From an uncultured bacterium (lineage in GTDB: Bacteria; Bacillota; Clostridia; Oscillospirales; Acutalibacteraceae): a DNA stretch of 64,000 nt. Each line of letters opens with the position of its first letter. Position 1 is the stretch's first letter. Location: the NCBI GenBank assembly GCA_949283655.1, contig CASDTH010000032.1, positions 80,150-144,149 on the forward strand, written 5' to 3'. Made by a program: the position numbers and the translations under genes. Shown here piece by piece: positions 26,961 to 35,740 of the stretch. The notes under the pieces were generated by a model. The model was not told the origin of the DNA, did no database searches, and was given only the letters and a program-made list of their open reading frames with translations.

Positions 26961-27977
26961 ATGAAGTTGAGCAGAGGGAAGCAATTGATCGCAGCTTCGT
27001 TTGCATTTACGCTCTTGTTTTGCCTAGCGGTAGGGCTGGGGATCCATGGCGCGTTTGAATATCAGGTGATTCGGCAGGAGCGATTTGCGGCCGCCGGTGA
27101 AAGCGAGCTGCATCAAGCCCAAACCGCGCATCAGCACTCCACCCGTGGAGGGGCTTCCTCTCCCACCGCCGCACCAACAACCGTGCCCGCCACTACCCTT
27201 TTCCCCGAGGCCGTTCCACCGCGAACCACACAGCCGGCCGCCACCATACCAACGTCATCTACCCCGCAGGAATCTTATGCGTCTGCGGCCGTTGCTTCCA
27301 CGCAGCCGCTTCCCCGCCCGCCAAGGCCCACGCGCGGCGGTCAAGCGGATAAAAAAGCGTATCTCACCTTTGATGACGGCCCATCGCAAAACACCCTGCA
27401 AATTCTGCGCATTTTAAAGGAGTACCACGCAAAGGCCACTTTTTTTGTGGTAAACTCCAAATATAATTCCTATATGAAAAACATTGTAGCAGATGGGCAC
27501 ACCATTGCGCTGCACTCCTTTTCGCACGACTATCAAGCCATCTACCGCTCGGAGCAGGCTTTTTTTGAGGATCTGCAAAAAATTTCAGACGTAGTTAAGC
27601 GGGAGACAGGCGTTAACGCCAAGGTAATCCGCTTCCCCGGCGGCTCCAGCAACACCATCAGCAAGCGCTACAATAAAGGGATTATGTCCCGCCTGACCCG
27701 GCAGGTAGAGGAAAAAGGCTACGTCTATTTCGACTGGAACTGTTCCTCCGGCGATGCCGACGGCAACCGGGTGCCCGCAAATCGGCTGCTGCGCAATGTG
27801 CAAATCGGCAGCAAAAACAGCAATGGGCATCTCGTCATTTTGATGCACGACTCCCAGGCAAAAACAACCACTGTGGAGGCACTGCCGAAAATCCTGCAAT
27901 ATTTGCAGAATCGCGGCTTCACCTTTGAAGCAATTACTTCGGAAACGCCTCCGGTTCATCACAGTGTGAACAACTGA
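26961..27977 (+). CDS. Membrane-anchored peptidoglycan/polysaccharide deacetylase
   Basis: 338 residues with GGGAGGGAGG before the ATG. An N-terminal signal anchor (about 9-30), then a Thr/Pro/Ser-rich linker (about 50-125) that could span the wall, then a NodB domain (130-330). All five CE4 motifs are intact: TFDDGPS (136-142, with the catalytic Asp and a metal Asp), HSFSH (metal His pair), RFPGG, DWNCSSGD and LMHDS (catalytic His). It should remove acetyl groups from N-acetylmuramic acid or GlcNAc outside the membrane, changing lysozyme sensitivity. It has its own promoter preceded by response-regulator-like direct repeats, and its own terminator. Confidence 0.93.
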   Translation: MKLSRGKQLIAASFAFTLLFCLAVGLGIHGAFEYQVIRQERFAAAGESELHQAQTAHQHSTRGGASSPTAAPTTVPATTLFPEAVPPRTTQPAATIPTSSTPQESYASAAVASTQPLPRPPRPTRGGQADKKAYLTFDDGPSQNTLQILRILKEYHAKATFFVVNSKYNSYMKNIVADGHTIALHSFSHDYQAIYRSEQAFFEDLQKISDVVKRETGVNAKVIRFPGGSSNTISKRYNKGIMSRLTRQVEEKGYVYFDWNCSSGDADGNRVPANRLLRNVQIGSKNSNGHLVILMHDSQAKTTTVEALPKILQYLQNRGFTFEAITSETPPVHHSVNN

Positions 27978-28090
27978 GGGCGCCCCTGCGTGCACTACCT
28001 GCGGCCACTGCGTTCCGACGTTTGCACTGATAGAAGTTTATGGGCGCATCCTGTTTTGTTTTTTCGTTTCCTCTTCCCCCCAAAGTCAAA

Positions 28091-28121
28091 GGCCATGGGA
28101 TTTCCCATGGCCTCGTTTTTT
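28091..28121 (+). terminator. Terminator downstream of the deacetylase gene
   Basis: The 10-bp inverted repeat GGCCATGGGA/TCCCATGGCC (28091-28112) is followed by TCGTTTTTTCG. It lies 110 bases after the stop codon. Confidence 0.75.
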
Positions 28122-28178
28122 CGTGATGCACGCGGAGCCAGCCCTGCGTTTTTGCTTTTGCGCTGTCTGAAGAGGAGG

Positions 28179-30857
28179 TTATCTCCGCTCTCTTCTTCTG
28201 TAGTAAAGCCGCTGAAACGCTTTAACGATCTCCACAATCGGAAGAATCATAAATGCCAGCAGCATCGCTTCCAGATATTCTGCCGCCGTCAACGGCACGA
28301 GGCGGAAAGCCTCCGCCAAAAAGGGCACGTAAATCACTGCGGTTGTCAGCAGAACAGAAAGCGCCATCGCACCATATAGCACCCAATTGTGGCTGCCGCG
28401 TGCGCCCATTGCCAGCACGGAGCCGTGCTGCGACCGCATGTTAAAGGCATGAAACACCTCGCACATGGAGAGCGTCAAAAAGGCCATCGTAATCGCATGA
28501 TTATGCAGGCCGGTCGCGTCATCCACATTATTGTAGCCGAGCGCATAGGCAAGCAGTGTCTGCGCCGCGATCAAGATGCCCTGATAGAGCAGCTCCGGCC
28601 CCAGGCCTCCCGCAAACACTCCATCGGAGGCGTTGCGCGGCTTGCGCTTCATCAAGTCGCGTTCTCCTCGCTCCATGCCAAGCCCCACAGCCGGGATGCT
28701 ATCCGTAATCAGGTTGATCCACAGCAGATGAACTGGCAGGAGAATGGTAAACGGCCCGCCCGTCAATGCACCGAGCCCGATCGTCGCCACCAGGATACAG
28801 AGCACCTCGCTAAGATTGGAAGAGAGGAGGAACTGGATCGTCTTACGAATATTGTCGTAAATCCGCCTACCTTCTTCCACTGCGGAAACGATTGTAGCGA
28901 AGTTGTCGTCCGTCAGCACCATATCGGCCACATTTTTGGTCACATCCGTTCCGGTCACACCCATGCCGATGCCGATATCCGCCGTTTTAATCGCTGGCGC
29001 ATCGTTCACACCATCTCCCGTCATGGCGGTGACCATGCCACGCTTTTTCCAGGCGGTGACGATGCGTACCTTGTGCTCCGGCTGGACGCGGGCGTAAACA
29101 CAGTAGCGCTCCACCTGCTTTTCGAAGGTCTCCTCATCCATTTCGCTCAGCTGCGCGCCCGTGATCGCCTGGCTCGCATCCTGCGCAATTCCAAGCTCTT
29201 TGGCAATGGCTACAGCAGTATCCAGATGGTCGCCCGTAATCATAATCGGCCGGATGCCTGCGCTGCGGCACTCCTCCACTGCTGCCTTCACCTCTGGCCG
29301 CACAGGATCGATCATACCGGTCAACCCGATAAACACCAGCTCCTGCTCGAGTGCCTCCGGCTCCATAGCGTCCGGCAGGCGCTCATACCAGCGGCAGGCA
29401 GCGGCCAAAACGCGCAGCGCCTGATCCGCCATTGCTTTATTTTGTTTCAGAATCTCTTCTCGCTTTTCCGGCGTCAGGGCAACGGCTTTACCATCCTCCC
29501 AAATCTGGGTGCAGCGGCTGAGCACCACATCGGGCGCTCCCTTGGTGTATTGGATGATTTTGCCCCCCTCCTGCCCGTGGAGAGTAGACATCATCTTTCG
29601 CATGGAATCAAACGGAGCCTCCCCCACACGCGGGGCAGCCTGTTGCAGCTCATTTTTATTGAGTCCCAGCTTCAGGCCATAGGCGACTAGCGCGGCCTCC
29701 GTAGGCTCTCCAGCAATACTGCCGTCCGCTTTCACCTGTGCATCCGTGCAAAGCGCCATGGCAGTGGCAAGCAGTGGTTCATCCGCGCCATAGTGCTCTA
29801 CAACCGTCATCTTATTTTGTGTGAGCGTGCCGGTCTTATCCGAGCAGATAATCTGCGCGCAGCCCAGCGTTTCCACGGCGGTCAGCTTGCGAATCACGGC
29901 GTTGCGCTTGGACATATTCGTCACGCCGATGGAGAGCACAATTGTCACCACGGCGGCAAGCCCCTCCGGAATCGCCGCCACAGCGAGGCTGACGGCAATC
30001 AGAAAGGTATCCAGCACCGCCTGCAAGTGAAAATCATGCCCGCGCAGCAGGCCAAATGCAAATACAAACACACAGATGGCCAGCACCAGCCAGGTCAGAA
30101 TTTTGCTCAGCTGCGTCAGCTTCTTCTGGAGCGGTGTCTGTCCATCCTCCGCCTGCGTGATCGCTGTGGCAATCTTGCCCATTTCGGTGCGCATGCCCGT
30201 TGCCGTGACAACCGCTTTCCCTCGTCCGTAAGCGACTGTGCTGCCCATATAGGCCATGTTTTTCCGGTCGCCCAATGCCACATCCTGACCCTTGGGTGCA
30301 AGCTTCTCCACCAGCTTGCTTACAGGGACGCTTTCGCCCGTTAGGGCGGATTCCTCTACCTTCATGCTTGCGCATTCAAACAGCCTGCAATCTGCCGGAA
30401 CAGCGTCACCCGCCTCCAGCACAAGCACATCGCCCACTGCGATCTCTTCGCTTTTGACGGTGATCTGCTCCCCATTTCGCAGCACCTTGCTGGTAGCCGC
30501 CGCCATTTTTTGGAGTGCTTCAATGGCCTTTTCCGCCTTGCTCTCCTGATACACGCCCAAAACCGCATTTAGAAGCACAACGGCCAGGATGATGATCACA
30601 TCTGCATACCCGCCCTCCTCATGCCCGAGTGAGGCGGTCACGGCGGACACCACTGATGCGCCAATGAGCACCAGGATCATGGGGTTCAGAAGCTGCTCTA
30701 TAAACCTGCGCAGTAATGGCTTCTTTTTGGCCTCTTCCAGCTTGTTTCTACCATCCCGTGCGAGGCGCCGGGCGGCCTCCTCTCCGCTGAGGCCTTTCGG
30801 CGTGCTTTCCACCGCTGAAAACACATCGGGAATCTGCTCCAGATAGTATTTTTCCAT
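28179..30857 (-). CDS. P-type cation-transporting ATPase, probably Mn2+/Ca2+ exporter
   Basis: 892 residues from ATG 30857 (MEKYYLEQIPDV). It has the cation-ATPase N-terminus, the actuator loop TGES (ALTGESVPV), the phosphorylation motif SDKTGTLTQNKM (Asp near 340), a nucleotide domain (KGAPDVVLSRC), the hinge TGDGVNDAPAIKTADIG and a C-terminal domain with four helices. The M4 PEGL and M6 WINLITDSIPA motifs are those of SERCA/PMR1-like pumps that move Ca2+ or Mn2+ out of the cytoplasm. The leader carries a yybP-ykoY riboswitch, which senses Mn2+, so Mn2+ efflux (as for Lactococcus YoaB) is the favoured role; Ca2+ is the alternative. It is monocistronic. Confidence 0.93.
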   Translation of the reverse strand: MEKYYLEQIPDVFSAVESTPKGLSGEEAARRLARDGRNKLEEAKKKPLLRRFIEQLLNPMILVLIGASVVSAVTASLGHEEGGYADVIIILAVVLLNAVLGVYQESKAEKAIEALQKMAAATSKVLRNGEQITVKSEEIAVGDVLVLEAGDAVPADCRLFECASMKVEESALTGESVPVSKLVEKLAPKGQDVALGDRKNMAYMGSTVAYGRGKAVVTATGMRTEMGKIATAITQAEDGQTPLQKKLTQLSKILTWLVLAICVFVFAFGLLRGHDFHLQAVLDTFLIAVSLAVAAIPEGLAAVVTIVLSIGVTNMSKRNAVIRKLTAVETLGCAQIICSDKTGTLTQNKMTVVEHYGADEPLLATAMALCTDAQVKADGSIAGEPTEAALVAYGLKLGLNKNELQQAAPRVGEAPFDSMRKMMSTLHGQEGGKIIQYTKGAPDVVLSRCTQIWEDGKAVALTPEKREEILKQNKAMADQALRVLAAACRWYERLPDAMEPEALEQELVFIGLTGMIDPVRPEVKAAVEECRSAGIRPIMITGDHLDTAVAIAKELGIAQDASQAITGAQLSEMDEETFEKQVERYCVYARVQPEHKVRIVTAWKKRGMVTAMTGDGVNDAPAIKTADIGIGMGVTGTDVTKNVADMVLTDDNFATIVSAVEEGRRIYDNIRKTIQFLLSSNLSEVLCILVATIGLGALTGGPFTILLPVHLLWINLITDSIPAVGLGMERGERDLMKRKPRNASDGVFAGGLGPELLYQGILIAAQTLLAYALGYNNVDDATGLHNHAITMAFLTLSMCEVFHAFNMRSQHGSVLAMGARGSHNWVLYGAMALSVLLTTAVIYVPFLAEAFRLVPLTAAEYLEAMLLAFMILPIVEIVKAFQRLYYRRRERR

Positions 30858-30937
30858 CTGTGTTCTGCCCTCTTTCAATTATTTTCGAGCTGCCATTTAT
30901 ATCAACCGCCTAAGACGGATTTTTTCCGGAAAAAAGT

Positions 30938-30974
30938 GAAAAAACCTCCAGCAGACCGAAAAATCTGCTGAAGG
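30938..30974 (-). terminator. Riboswitch expression-platform terminator
   Basis: On the minus strand, the hairpin CCTTCAGCAGA/TCTGCTGGAGG (30964-30974 with 30945-30955) is followed by TTTTTT. Its 5' arm reuses the CCTTC that closes the riboswitch P1 stem (with GAAGG at 31049-31053), so the two structures exclude each other: Mn2+-bound aptamer prevents termination. Confidence 0.85.
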
Positions 30975-31053
30975 TCTTGCTTCCAGTTCCCATGGACCGC
31001 ACGCCAGGCTAAACGCCGTGTGTTGACCTGCGGTTATCAAGCTACTCCCCTTC
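30970..31053 (-). ncRNA. yybP-ykoY manganese riboswitch aptamer
   Basis: Read on the minus strand, the conserved blocks occur in the right order: GAAGGGGAGTAGC at the 5' end, GTCAACAC, GCCTGGC, GGGAACTGG and finally AGCAAGACCTTC. These are the landmarks of the yybP-ykoY class, whose ligand is Mn2+. A canonical promoter lies upstream and a terminator with a competing stem directly downstream, before the ATPase gene. Confidence 0.93.
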
Positions 31054-31092
31054 GCCAACCTGGTTGGAAAAGCTTCTCTTTTTCTCTCCTTT

Positions 31093-31120
31093 ATCATAGC
31101 ACGGCTTTTGCCGGTGTCAA
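31093..31120 (-). promoter_or_regulatory. Promoter of the riboswitch-ATPase transcript
   Basis: On the minus strand, TTGACA (31115-31120) and TATGAT (31093-31098) lie 16 bases apart, 40 bases upstream of the aptamer. Confidence 0.85.
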
Positions 31121-31274
31121 GTAAATGGCATTGAAATTTAAAGTGCATTCACAATGTTCACATTTATTTCAAATGAATGCTCACGAAAAGGCCTTTCCTT
31201 ATGTGCCTGGTTCCTCCGGAAAAAGGGCCGTTTCAAACAGAAATAAGAAGAAATAGAAAGTCAAATCGTATAAA

Positions 31275-31303
31275 TTGACTTTTCTATACATGGATGTTAT
31301 ACT
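31275..31303 (+). promoter_or_regulatory. Promoter of the tandem lipoprotein genes
   Basis: TTGACT (31275-31280) and TATACT (31298-31303) lie 17 bases apart, about 50 bases upstream of the first lipoprotein start. Confidence 0.8.
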
Positions 31304-31352
31304 GCTTTTATATACATCATTTTTTCGACAAATATGACGGGAGGCCCTATTT

Positions 31353-32015
31353 ATGAAACGAAGCTTTTGTCTGATTCTTGCTTGCCTGATCATCGCCCTG
31401 TCCCTGGCCGCTTGCCAGAAGGAGGGGCCGTCCCTCACCGGAAACGACGGCGTAATCTATGAGCAGGCGCTCGATCAGGATGGGAACCCGGCGACTGATC
31501 CTGCCGGAAACCCGGTTGTCATTATGCCCGGCGGCACTGACGCAGCGGGGAAGGAGCAGGAGGGCTCCACCCAAAGCCTGACCATCCCCTATATTTCCGC
31601 CTCCGGCAGTTCCCTCGAAACGCCTGGCTACCGCATGGAAATCCCCGAGGATTGGGAGCGAAAAAACGATTCTGTGAATCCGCTGCTGGAAAACAAAGAG
31701 CAAACGCTTCAAATCTCCATCATGGATAAAGGCACGCAGGCCGGGGATCGGAAGAGCTATGCGGAAAGCGCCCGCAACAGCCTGCTCTCGGTTGGCAACG
31801 AGCCCAGCGCAATCTCTGAAACTACAATTGCCGGGTGCCCGGCCAGCAAATTCACCTGCGCGGTATCCACAGAGCAAAACGTCACGCTGGAAGCCGTGTT
31901 TTATATTGTGGAGAAAGACGGCCGGCTGTTTGTGCTCTCCGGCGCCGCCAAAGATGCTGAAAGCTTCGAGGCCGCCGGTTTTGATGCCATTTTTAACACC
32001 ATTCAGTTTAAATAA
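31353..32015 (+). CDS. Lipoprotein of unknown function, PsbP-like C-terminal domain
   Basis: 220 residues with GGGAGG before the ATG. A signal peptide ends in the lipobox LAAC (Cys near 21), so it should be lipidated and held on the outer face of the membrane. A low-complexity linker (DQDGNPATDPAGNPV) is followed by a 130-residue domain starting at GYRMEIPEDWERK and ending FDAIFNTIQFK. That pattern recalls the PsbP/Mog1-like fold used by many Firmicutes lipoproteins. It is related to the next gene (shared GWER/DWER start and FEAA-IQF end) and likely forms an operon with it. Confidence 0.8.
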   Translation: MKRSFCLILACLIIALSLAACQKEGPSLTGNDGVIYEQALDQDGNPATDPAGNPVVIMPGGTDAAGKEQEGSTQSLTIPYISASGSSLETPGYRMEIPEDWERKNDSVNPLLENKEQTLQISIMDKGTQAGDRKSYAESARNSLLSVGNEPSAISETTIAGCPASKFTCAVSTEQNVTLEAVFYIVEKDGRLFVLSGAAKDAESFEAAGFDAIFNTIQFK

Positions 32016-32103
32016 TGTGGTATGATAATCTCCAAGGGCTTTTTCAAAAGTGCCCCTCGCCGGTATGCTTGACGCATCGGCGCAGAAAGGAGCGTAATCC
32101 CGC

Positions 32104-32640
32104 ATGACCCGACGGATTTTCTACCTGCTGTTGGCCGGCATCTGCCTGCTTTGCCTGCTCTCCGCCTGTGACGGGCAGGAGGAGGAGCCTTCCACAACCA
32201 GCCCGCCGCCCTCTACCACAGAGGAGCCCACCGGTGAATTGATGAGCGGCGAGCATTTTGCCATGGAAAGGGTCACCGGCTGGGAGCGCAGCAGCAGCGA
32301 AAATAAAGTGCAGCAAACAGGCTCCACTGCTCAGATGGATGTGATCGTCTTGGGCAGCTATGAGCCGGATCCGGCCGCCTACCTGCAAAAATTCCATGAT
32401 ACGTACCGCGACAGCGGCCTGGGAAAAAACCTGACAGAGGTAGACACCGTCTCCATCGGAGGCATTGGCGCAGCCTGGTTCCAGTTTGAGGACACCGTTT
32501 CGCAGGAAGGAACAGTCAAGGCCATCTATTGCCTCAACCAAAATGAAAAAACCTATCTTGTAACCTGCTGGGCCATCGGGCAGGAGGATTTTGAGGCCGC
32601 CGATTTCCCCGCCCTGATCGAGCAGATCCAATTTGATTAA
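32104..32640 (+). CDS. Lipoprotein, paralogue of the preceding gene
   Basis: 178 residues with AAAGGAG, rather far (11 bases), from the ATG. The lipobox is LSAC (Cys near 22). After a Thr/Pro/Glu-rich linker comes the same kind of domain as in the upstream gene: ERVTGWERS at the start and DFEAADFPALIEQIQFD at the end. The linker suggests a surface position away from the membrane. The function is unknown. It is separated by 88 bases from the first paralogue. Confidence 0.8.
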   Translation: MTRRIFYLLLAGICLLCLLSACDGQEEEPSTTSPPPSTTEEPTGELMSGEHFAMERVTGWERSSSENKVQQTGSTAQMDVIVLGSYEPDPAAYLQKFHDTYRDSGLGKNLTEVDTVSIGGIGAAWFQFEDTVSQEGTVKAIYCLNQNEKTYLVTCWAIGQEDFEAADFPALIEQIQFD

Positions 32641-32754
32641 CGCTCTGGTTAAAACAGGCGGGGCGTGGGCCGCTCTGCCGCATTTGCGCTGTATCGCCGC
32701 GCTAACACTGGGCCGCCGGCTTAAACGGCTTACCAAGGGCGCCATACAAACGAA

Positions 32755-32802
32755 CCCCCCGCCGTGAGGCTGCATTTTGGCTCTCCCGGCGGGGGAATTT
32801 TG
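32755..32802. terminator. Bidirectional terminator between lipoprotein and alcohol dehydrogenase genes
   Basis: CCCCCCGCCG (32755-32764) pairs with CGGCGGGGG (32787-32795) and is followed by AATTTTGTG. It lies in the gap of two convergent genes. Confidence 0.7.
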
Positions 32803-32805
32803 TGT

Positions 32806-33933
32806 TCAGCCCTGCCTCCCCGGGCAAACAAAAAGCTTTGTCAACAGCTCCCCTGCGTCCTCGGCGGTAAATCCACCCGGGGACACCCGGAAGTTTTTCA
32901 CATCCTCCCATCTGGCGCAGTAACCAGAGACCTGCTCTGGCATCATCTGCACGGCAGAGGCATCCGTCAGCCGCTCTACCACGCCGCGCAGCGTATCAAA
33001 ATCTGTGCCCAGAAGCCGGTAATATTCCTCCGCGCGCGCCGGCGCGAACCGTGCCCCGCGCTCTAAAAACGCTGGCATAAAGGCGGTACAGGCGCGCCCG
33101 TGCGGGATGCCAAAATCCTCGGTAAGCACATAGCCCAGTGGGTGTGGGAAGGCAGTGCCGCAGGCGCTGAGCACAACGCCTGCATAGAGCGAGCCATAAT
33201 ACAGCCGCTCACGCATGGCCGGGTCGGGCAGATAATCGTTGCGGTCCAGCCAGATGAGGGCATTCCACAAAAGTGGCAGCCCCTTCACCGCAAAAAGCTT
33301 GACTGGATCGCTTATGGAGGGATTGAACCACCCCTCCGTCGCGTGGGCAAAAGCGTCCAGCGCGGTAGAAACCGTCACGTCAAACGGGACGCTGTGCGTA
33401 TACGACGGATCGGCAAATGCAATGCGTGCATAGCAATCCGGGCCGGAGATGCTCTTTTTTCGCCCGCTCTCATCGATTGTGAGCACAGATACAGGCGACA
33501 CCTCGCTGCCCGTTCCCGCTGTGGTGCCAACCAGTGCCAGCGGGAGCGGCGGGTTAGGATATTCCCGCCGGAAAATATCCATTGGTGCAAGCGATGGATT
33601 TGCCGCAAAAATTGCCGCGGCTTTCGCAGCATCCAACGGAGAGCCCCCGCCAATGCCGATGATAAACTCCGCGCGGACACTCCTCGCTACAACACCAGCC
33701 TCATAGCAGGCAGAAACCAGCGGATTCGGGCCGATGCGGTCATAAACCGACCAGCCGATTTCCCACACATCCAGCGCCGCCGTGATATCCGCCAGCGCGC
33801 CGCTGCATTTTGCCGATGAGCCGCCGGTAACGATCAGGCAGCGTCTACCGAGCGAACGCAGCAGCGTGGAGTTGCGCGCAACCGCCCCCTCCCCGCTGAC
33901 CACCTGCACGGGCATATAAAAATGAAAATCCAT
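32806..33933 (-). CDS. Iron-containing alcohol dehydrogenase
   Basis: 375 residues from ATG 33933 (MDFHFYMPVQVVSG), with GGTGGTGG upstream; the longer open frame is not supported. A dinucleotide-binding N-terminal half with ITGIGGGSPLDAAKA (GGGSPxD, as in group III Fe-dependent dehydrogenases) and a helical C-terminal half with metal ligands Asp/His in the DAFAHATEG and HPLGYVL/GIPHGRACTAF segments (His residues). Such enzymes reduce aldehydes with NAD(P)H; butanol, 1,3-propanediol and lactaldehyde types cannot be separated here. It is monocistronic. Confidence 0.9.
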   Translation of the reverse strand: MDFHFYMPVQVVSGEGAVARNSTLLRSLGRRCLIVTGGSSAKCSGALADITAALDVWEIGWSVYDRIGPNPLVSACYEAGVVARSVRAEFIIGIGGGSPLDAAKAAAIFAANPSLAPMDIFRREYPNPPLPLALVGTTAGTGSEVSPVSVLTIDESGRKKSISGPDCYARIAFADPSYTHSVPFDVTVSTALDAFAHATEGWFNPSISDPVKLFAVKGLPLLWNALIWLDRNDYLPDPAMRERLYYGSLYAGVVLSACGTAFPHPLGYVLTEDFGIPHGRACTAFMPAFLERGARFAPARAEEYYRLLGTDFDTLRGVVERLTDASAVQMMPEQVSGYCARWEDVKNFRVSPGGFTAEDAGELLTKLFVCPGRQG

Positions 33934-34145
33934 AAAACCACCACCGCATGTTAAAGTTTCGGCGCAGGCTGCGGGCGGTCCACCGCTTGTGTCTGCGGCA
34001 CAGAGAGCAGCGGCCAACTGCAATGCTCACGCCTGCTATTTCTTTTTTATTTTATCATACTCCGCTGAAAAAACAGTACATAATTTGACAAAACCAATGA
34101 AATTCCACTATGCGCTTGTTAATTTTTTATTTAATGGCGAAATGA

Positions 34146-34174
34146 TTGCATCTTCAAGCGATATCCTTTAAAAT
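34146..34174 (+). promoter_or_regulatory. Promoter of the apbE-rnf operon
   Basis: TTGCAT (34146-34151) and TAAAAT (34169-34174) lie 17 bases apart, 25 bases upstream of the apbE start, with the Shine-Dalgarno AAGGCGGTGA between. Confidence 0.65.
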
Positions 34175-34198
34175 AGGATCTGACAAATAAGGCGGTGA

Positions 34199-35260
34199 AT
34201 GCCCTTGCATCGTACCTACTCCAAAAAAACGCTCTGGCGCGCCCTTCTTCTGGGTGCGTTGGCTGTAGCCCTCCTGCTGTTAATTGGCCTGGATTTCTGG
34301 AGTGGCCAGCGGGAGGCCTCCTTTGAAAAAAGCAGTCTCGCTATGGGGACGGTTGTCACGGCGCAGCTTTATGGGCCTGATGGTGAGGAGGCGGCGGGGG
34401 CAATTTTTGACGCTCTCCAGGCATTGGAGCAAGAGCGCCTCTCCTGGCGGCTGTCCTCCTCCGATATTGCGCGCATAAACGCTGCGGCAGGCGGCAGCGT
34501 GCCGGTTGCTCCTCAAACCATTGGTTATTTGCAACAGGCGGCCGCAGTCAGTCAAAAAAGCGGCGGTGCCTTTGACTGCACCTTGGGCGCACTGACGCAG
34601 CTGTGGGATATCGGCGGGGAAAACGCCCGGGTCCCCTCCCAGGCGGAAATTGACGCAGCCCTGCAAACAGTCGGCTATCAAAGCGTTTCGCTCCAGGGCG
34701 GGCAGGCGGCTGTAGCCAAAGGGCAGGCTCTGGATCTCGGAGCGATCGGCAAGGGGATCGCTTGTGATGAAATCGCGGCTATGTTGGAGCAGTCCCGCCT
34801 ATCCGGCGCAGTGATTTCCGTAGGCGGCAGCATCCTGCTGTGGGGGCAACGCCCAGGCGGCGGCGATTGGAAAATTGGCGTGCGCGATCCGCGAGGGGAA
34901 GCCTCCGAGCAGCTGGGTTCCTTTTCCCTGCCCGGCGGCTATGTTTCCACCAGCGGCAATTATGAGCGCACGCTCACTGTCAACGGGCAAACCTACCATC
35001 ACATTCTGGATCCTAAAACAGGCTACCCGGCAGATTCAGGGCTCATCAGCGTCACCGTGATGGCCCCAACCGGACTTTTGAGCGACGCGCTCTCCACGGC
35101 CTGCTTTGTTTTGGGGTATCAAGACAGCCTTCCCCTTTTAAAGGAATTTCACGCGGAGGCAATTTTTGTCACGCAGGAGAGAGCTGTGTTCGTAACGGAA
35201 GGATTGCGCCAAAGCTTTACGCTGACAAACGGCGATTACCATCTTGCCAGCGCGGGCTAA
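34199..35260 (+). CDS. apbE: FAD:protein FMN transferase (ApbE)
   Basis: 353 residues. An N-terminal membrane anchor (about 13-31) places the catalytic domain outside the membrane, where RnfG and RnfD receive their FMN. Family motifs are visible: MGTVVTAQLYG, LSWRLSSSDIARINA, LDLGAIGKGIACDEIAAML (FAD/Mg region), VSVGGSI, and HHILDPKTGYPADSG, followed by LSDALSTACFVLG with the conserved Asp. It attaches FMN by a phosphoester bond to Thr or Ser of target proteins. Its place at the head of the rnf operon fits this job. Confidence 0.95.
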   Translation: MPLHRTYSKKTLWRALLLGALAVALLLLIGLDFWSGQREASFEKSSLAMGTVVTAQLYGPDGEEAAGAIFDALQALEQERLSWRLSSSDIARINAAAGGSVPVAPQTIGYLQQAAAVSQKSGGAFDCTLGALTQLWDIGGENARVPSQAEIDAALQTVGYQSVSLQGGQAAVAKGQALDLGAIGKGIACDEIAAMLEQSRLSGAVISVGGSILLWGQRPGGGDWKIGVRDPRGEASEQLGSFSLPGGYVSTSGNYERTLTVNGQTYHHILDPKTGYPADSGLISVTVMAPTGLLSDALSTACFVLGYQDSLPLLKEFHAEAIFVTQERAVFVTEGLRQSFTLTNGDYHLASAG

Positions 35261-35321
35261 GCCGCTTGTGTTCAAACAGGAGGCGGCAAGCCCGGCCGCA
35301 GGGCACAGGGGATAAACAGTT

Positions 35322-35702
35322 ATGAAAAAGCAACCGATTTTCCGGCGGGCTGACTTGATTCTGGTTGTTGTTTGCGCTGTGATCTGTATCTTTTTATTTT
35401 GGCCCTCCGGCGGGCGCACGCCTGCGCAGGCAGTGCTTTATTGTGAGGGGGAAGAGGTCGGTCGCATTGCACTCAGCGAGGTCGACTCGCCTTATACCAT
35501 GGCGCTGGGCGATAACCCTGCGGCCGTCGTCCAGGTGGAACCCGGGCGGATTCGCTACCTTTCCGCCAGCTGCCCGGATCAGCTCTGTGTGCGTGCCGGC
35601 TGGCTATCAAAGCCGGGGGATACCGCCGCTTGCCTGCCCGCTCGAACGGTGATTTCGATTGAGGGGGTGCGCAATTCCGGCGTAGATGTGCAAACCTACT
35701 AA
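35322..35702 (+). CDS. NusG domain II-containing exported protein
   Basis: 126 residues: a short basic N-terminus, one membrane helix (about 11-28) and a compact domain with AVLYCEGEEVGRIAL and the motif SASCPDQLCVRAGWLSKPGDTAACLPARTVISI. This is the NusG-II-like family that in Firmicutes nearly always sits with ApbE, Gx transporter and Rnf genes. The paired Cys residues suggest a disulfide or metal site. The role is unknown, probably extracytoplasmic electron-transfer assembly. Confidence 0.85.
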   Translation: MKKQPIFRRADLILVVVCAVICIFLFWPSGGRTPAQAVLYCEGEEVGRIALSEVDSPYTMALGDNPAAVVQVEPGRIRYLSASCPDQLCVRAGWLSKPGDTAACLPARTVISIEGVRNSGVDVQTY

Positions 35703-35740
35703 AATCCCCCCATCCTTTATGAAAAGGAGGCGCCCCGCCT

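Noticed and set aside
28389..29690. 433-codon plus-strand frame
   Set aside because: Antisense to the P-type ATPase; composition and lack of start signals show it is a shadow.
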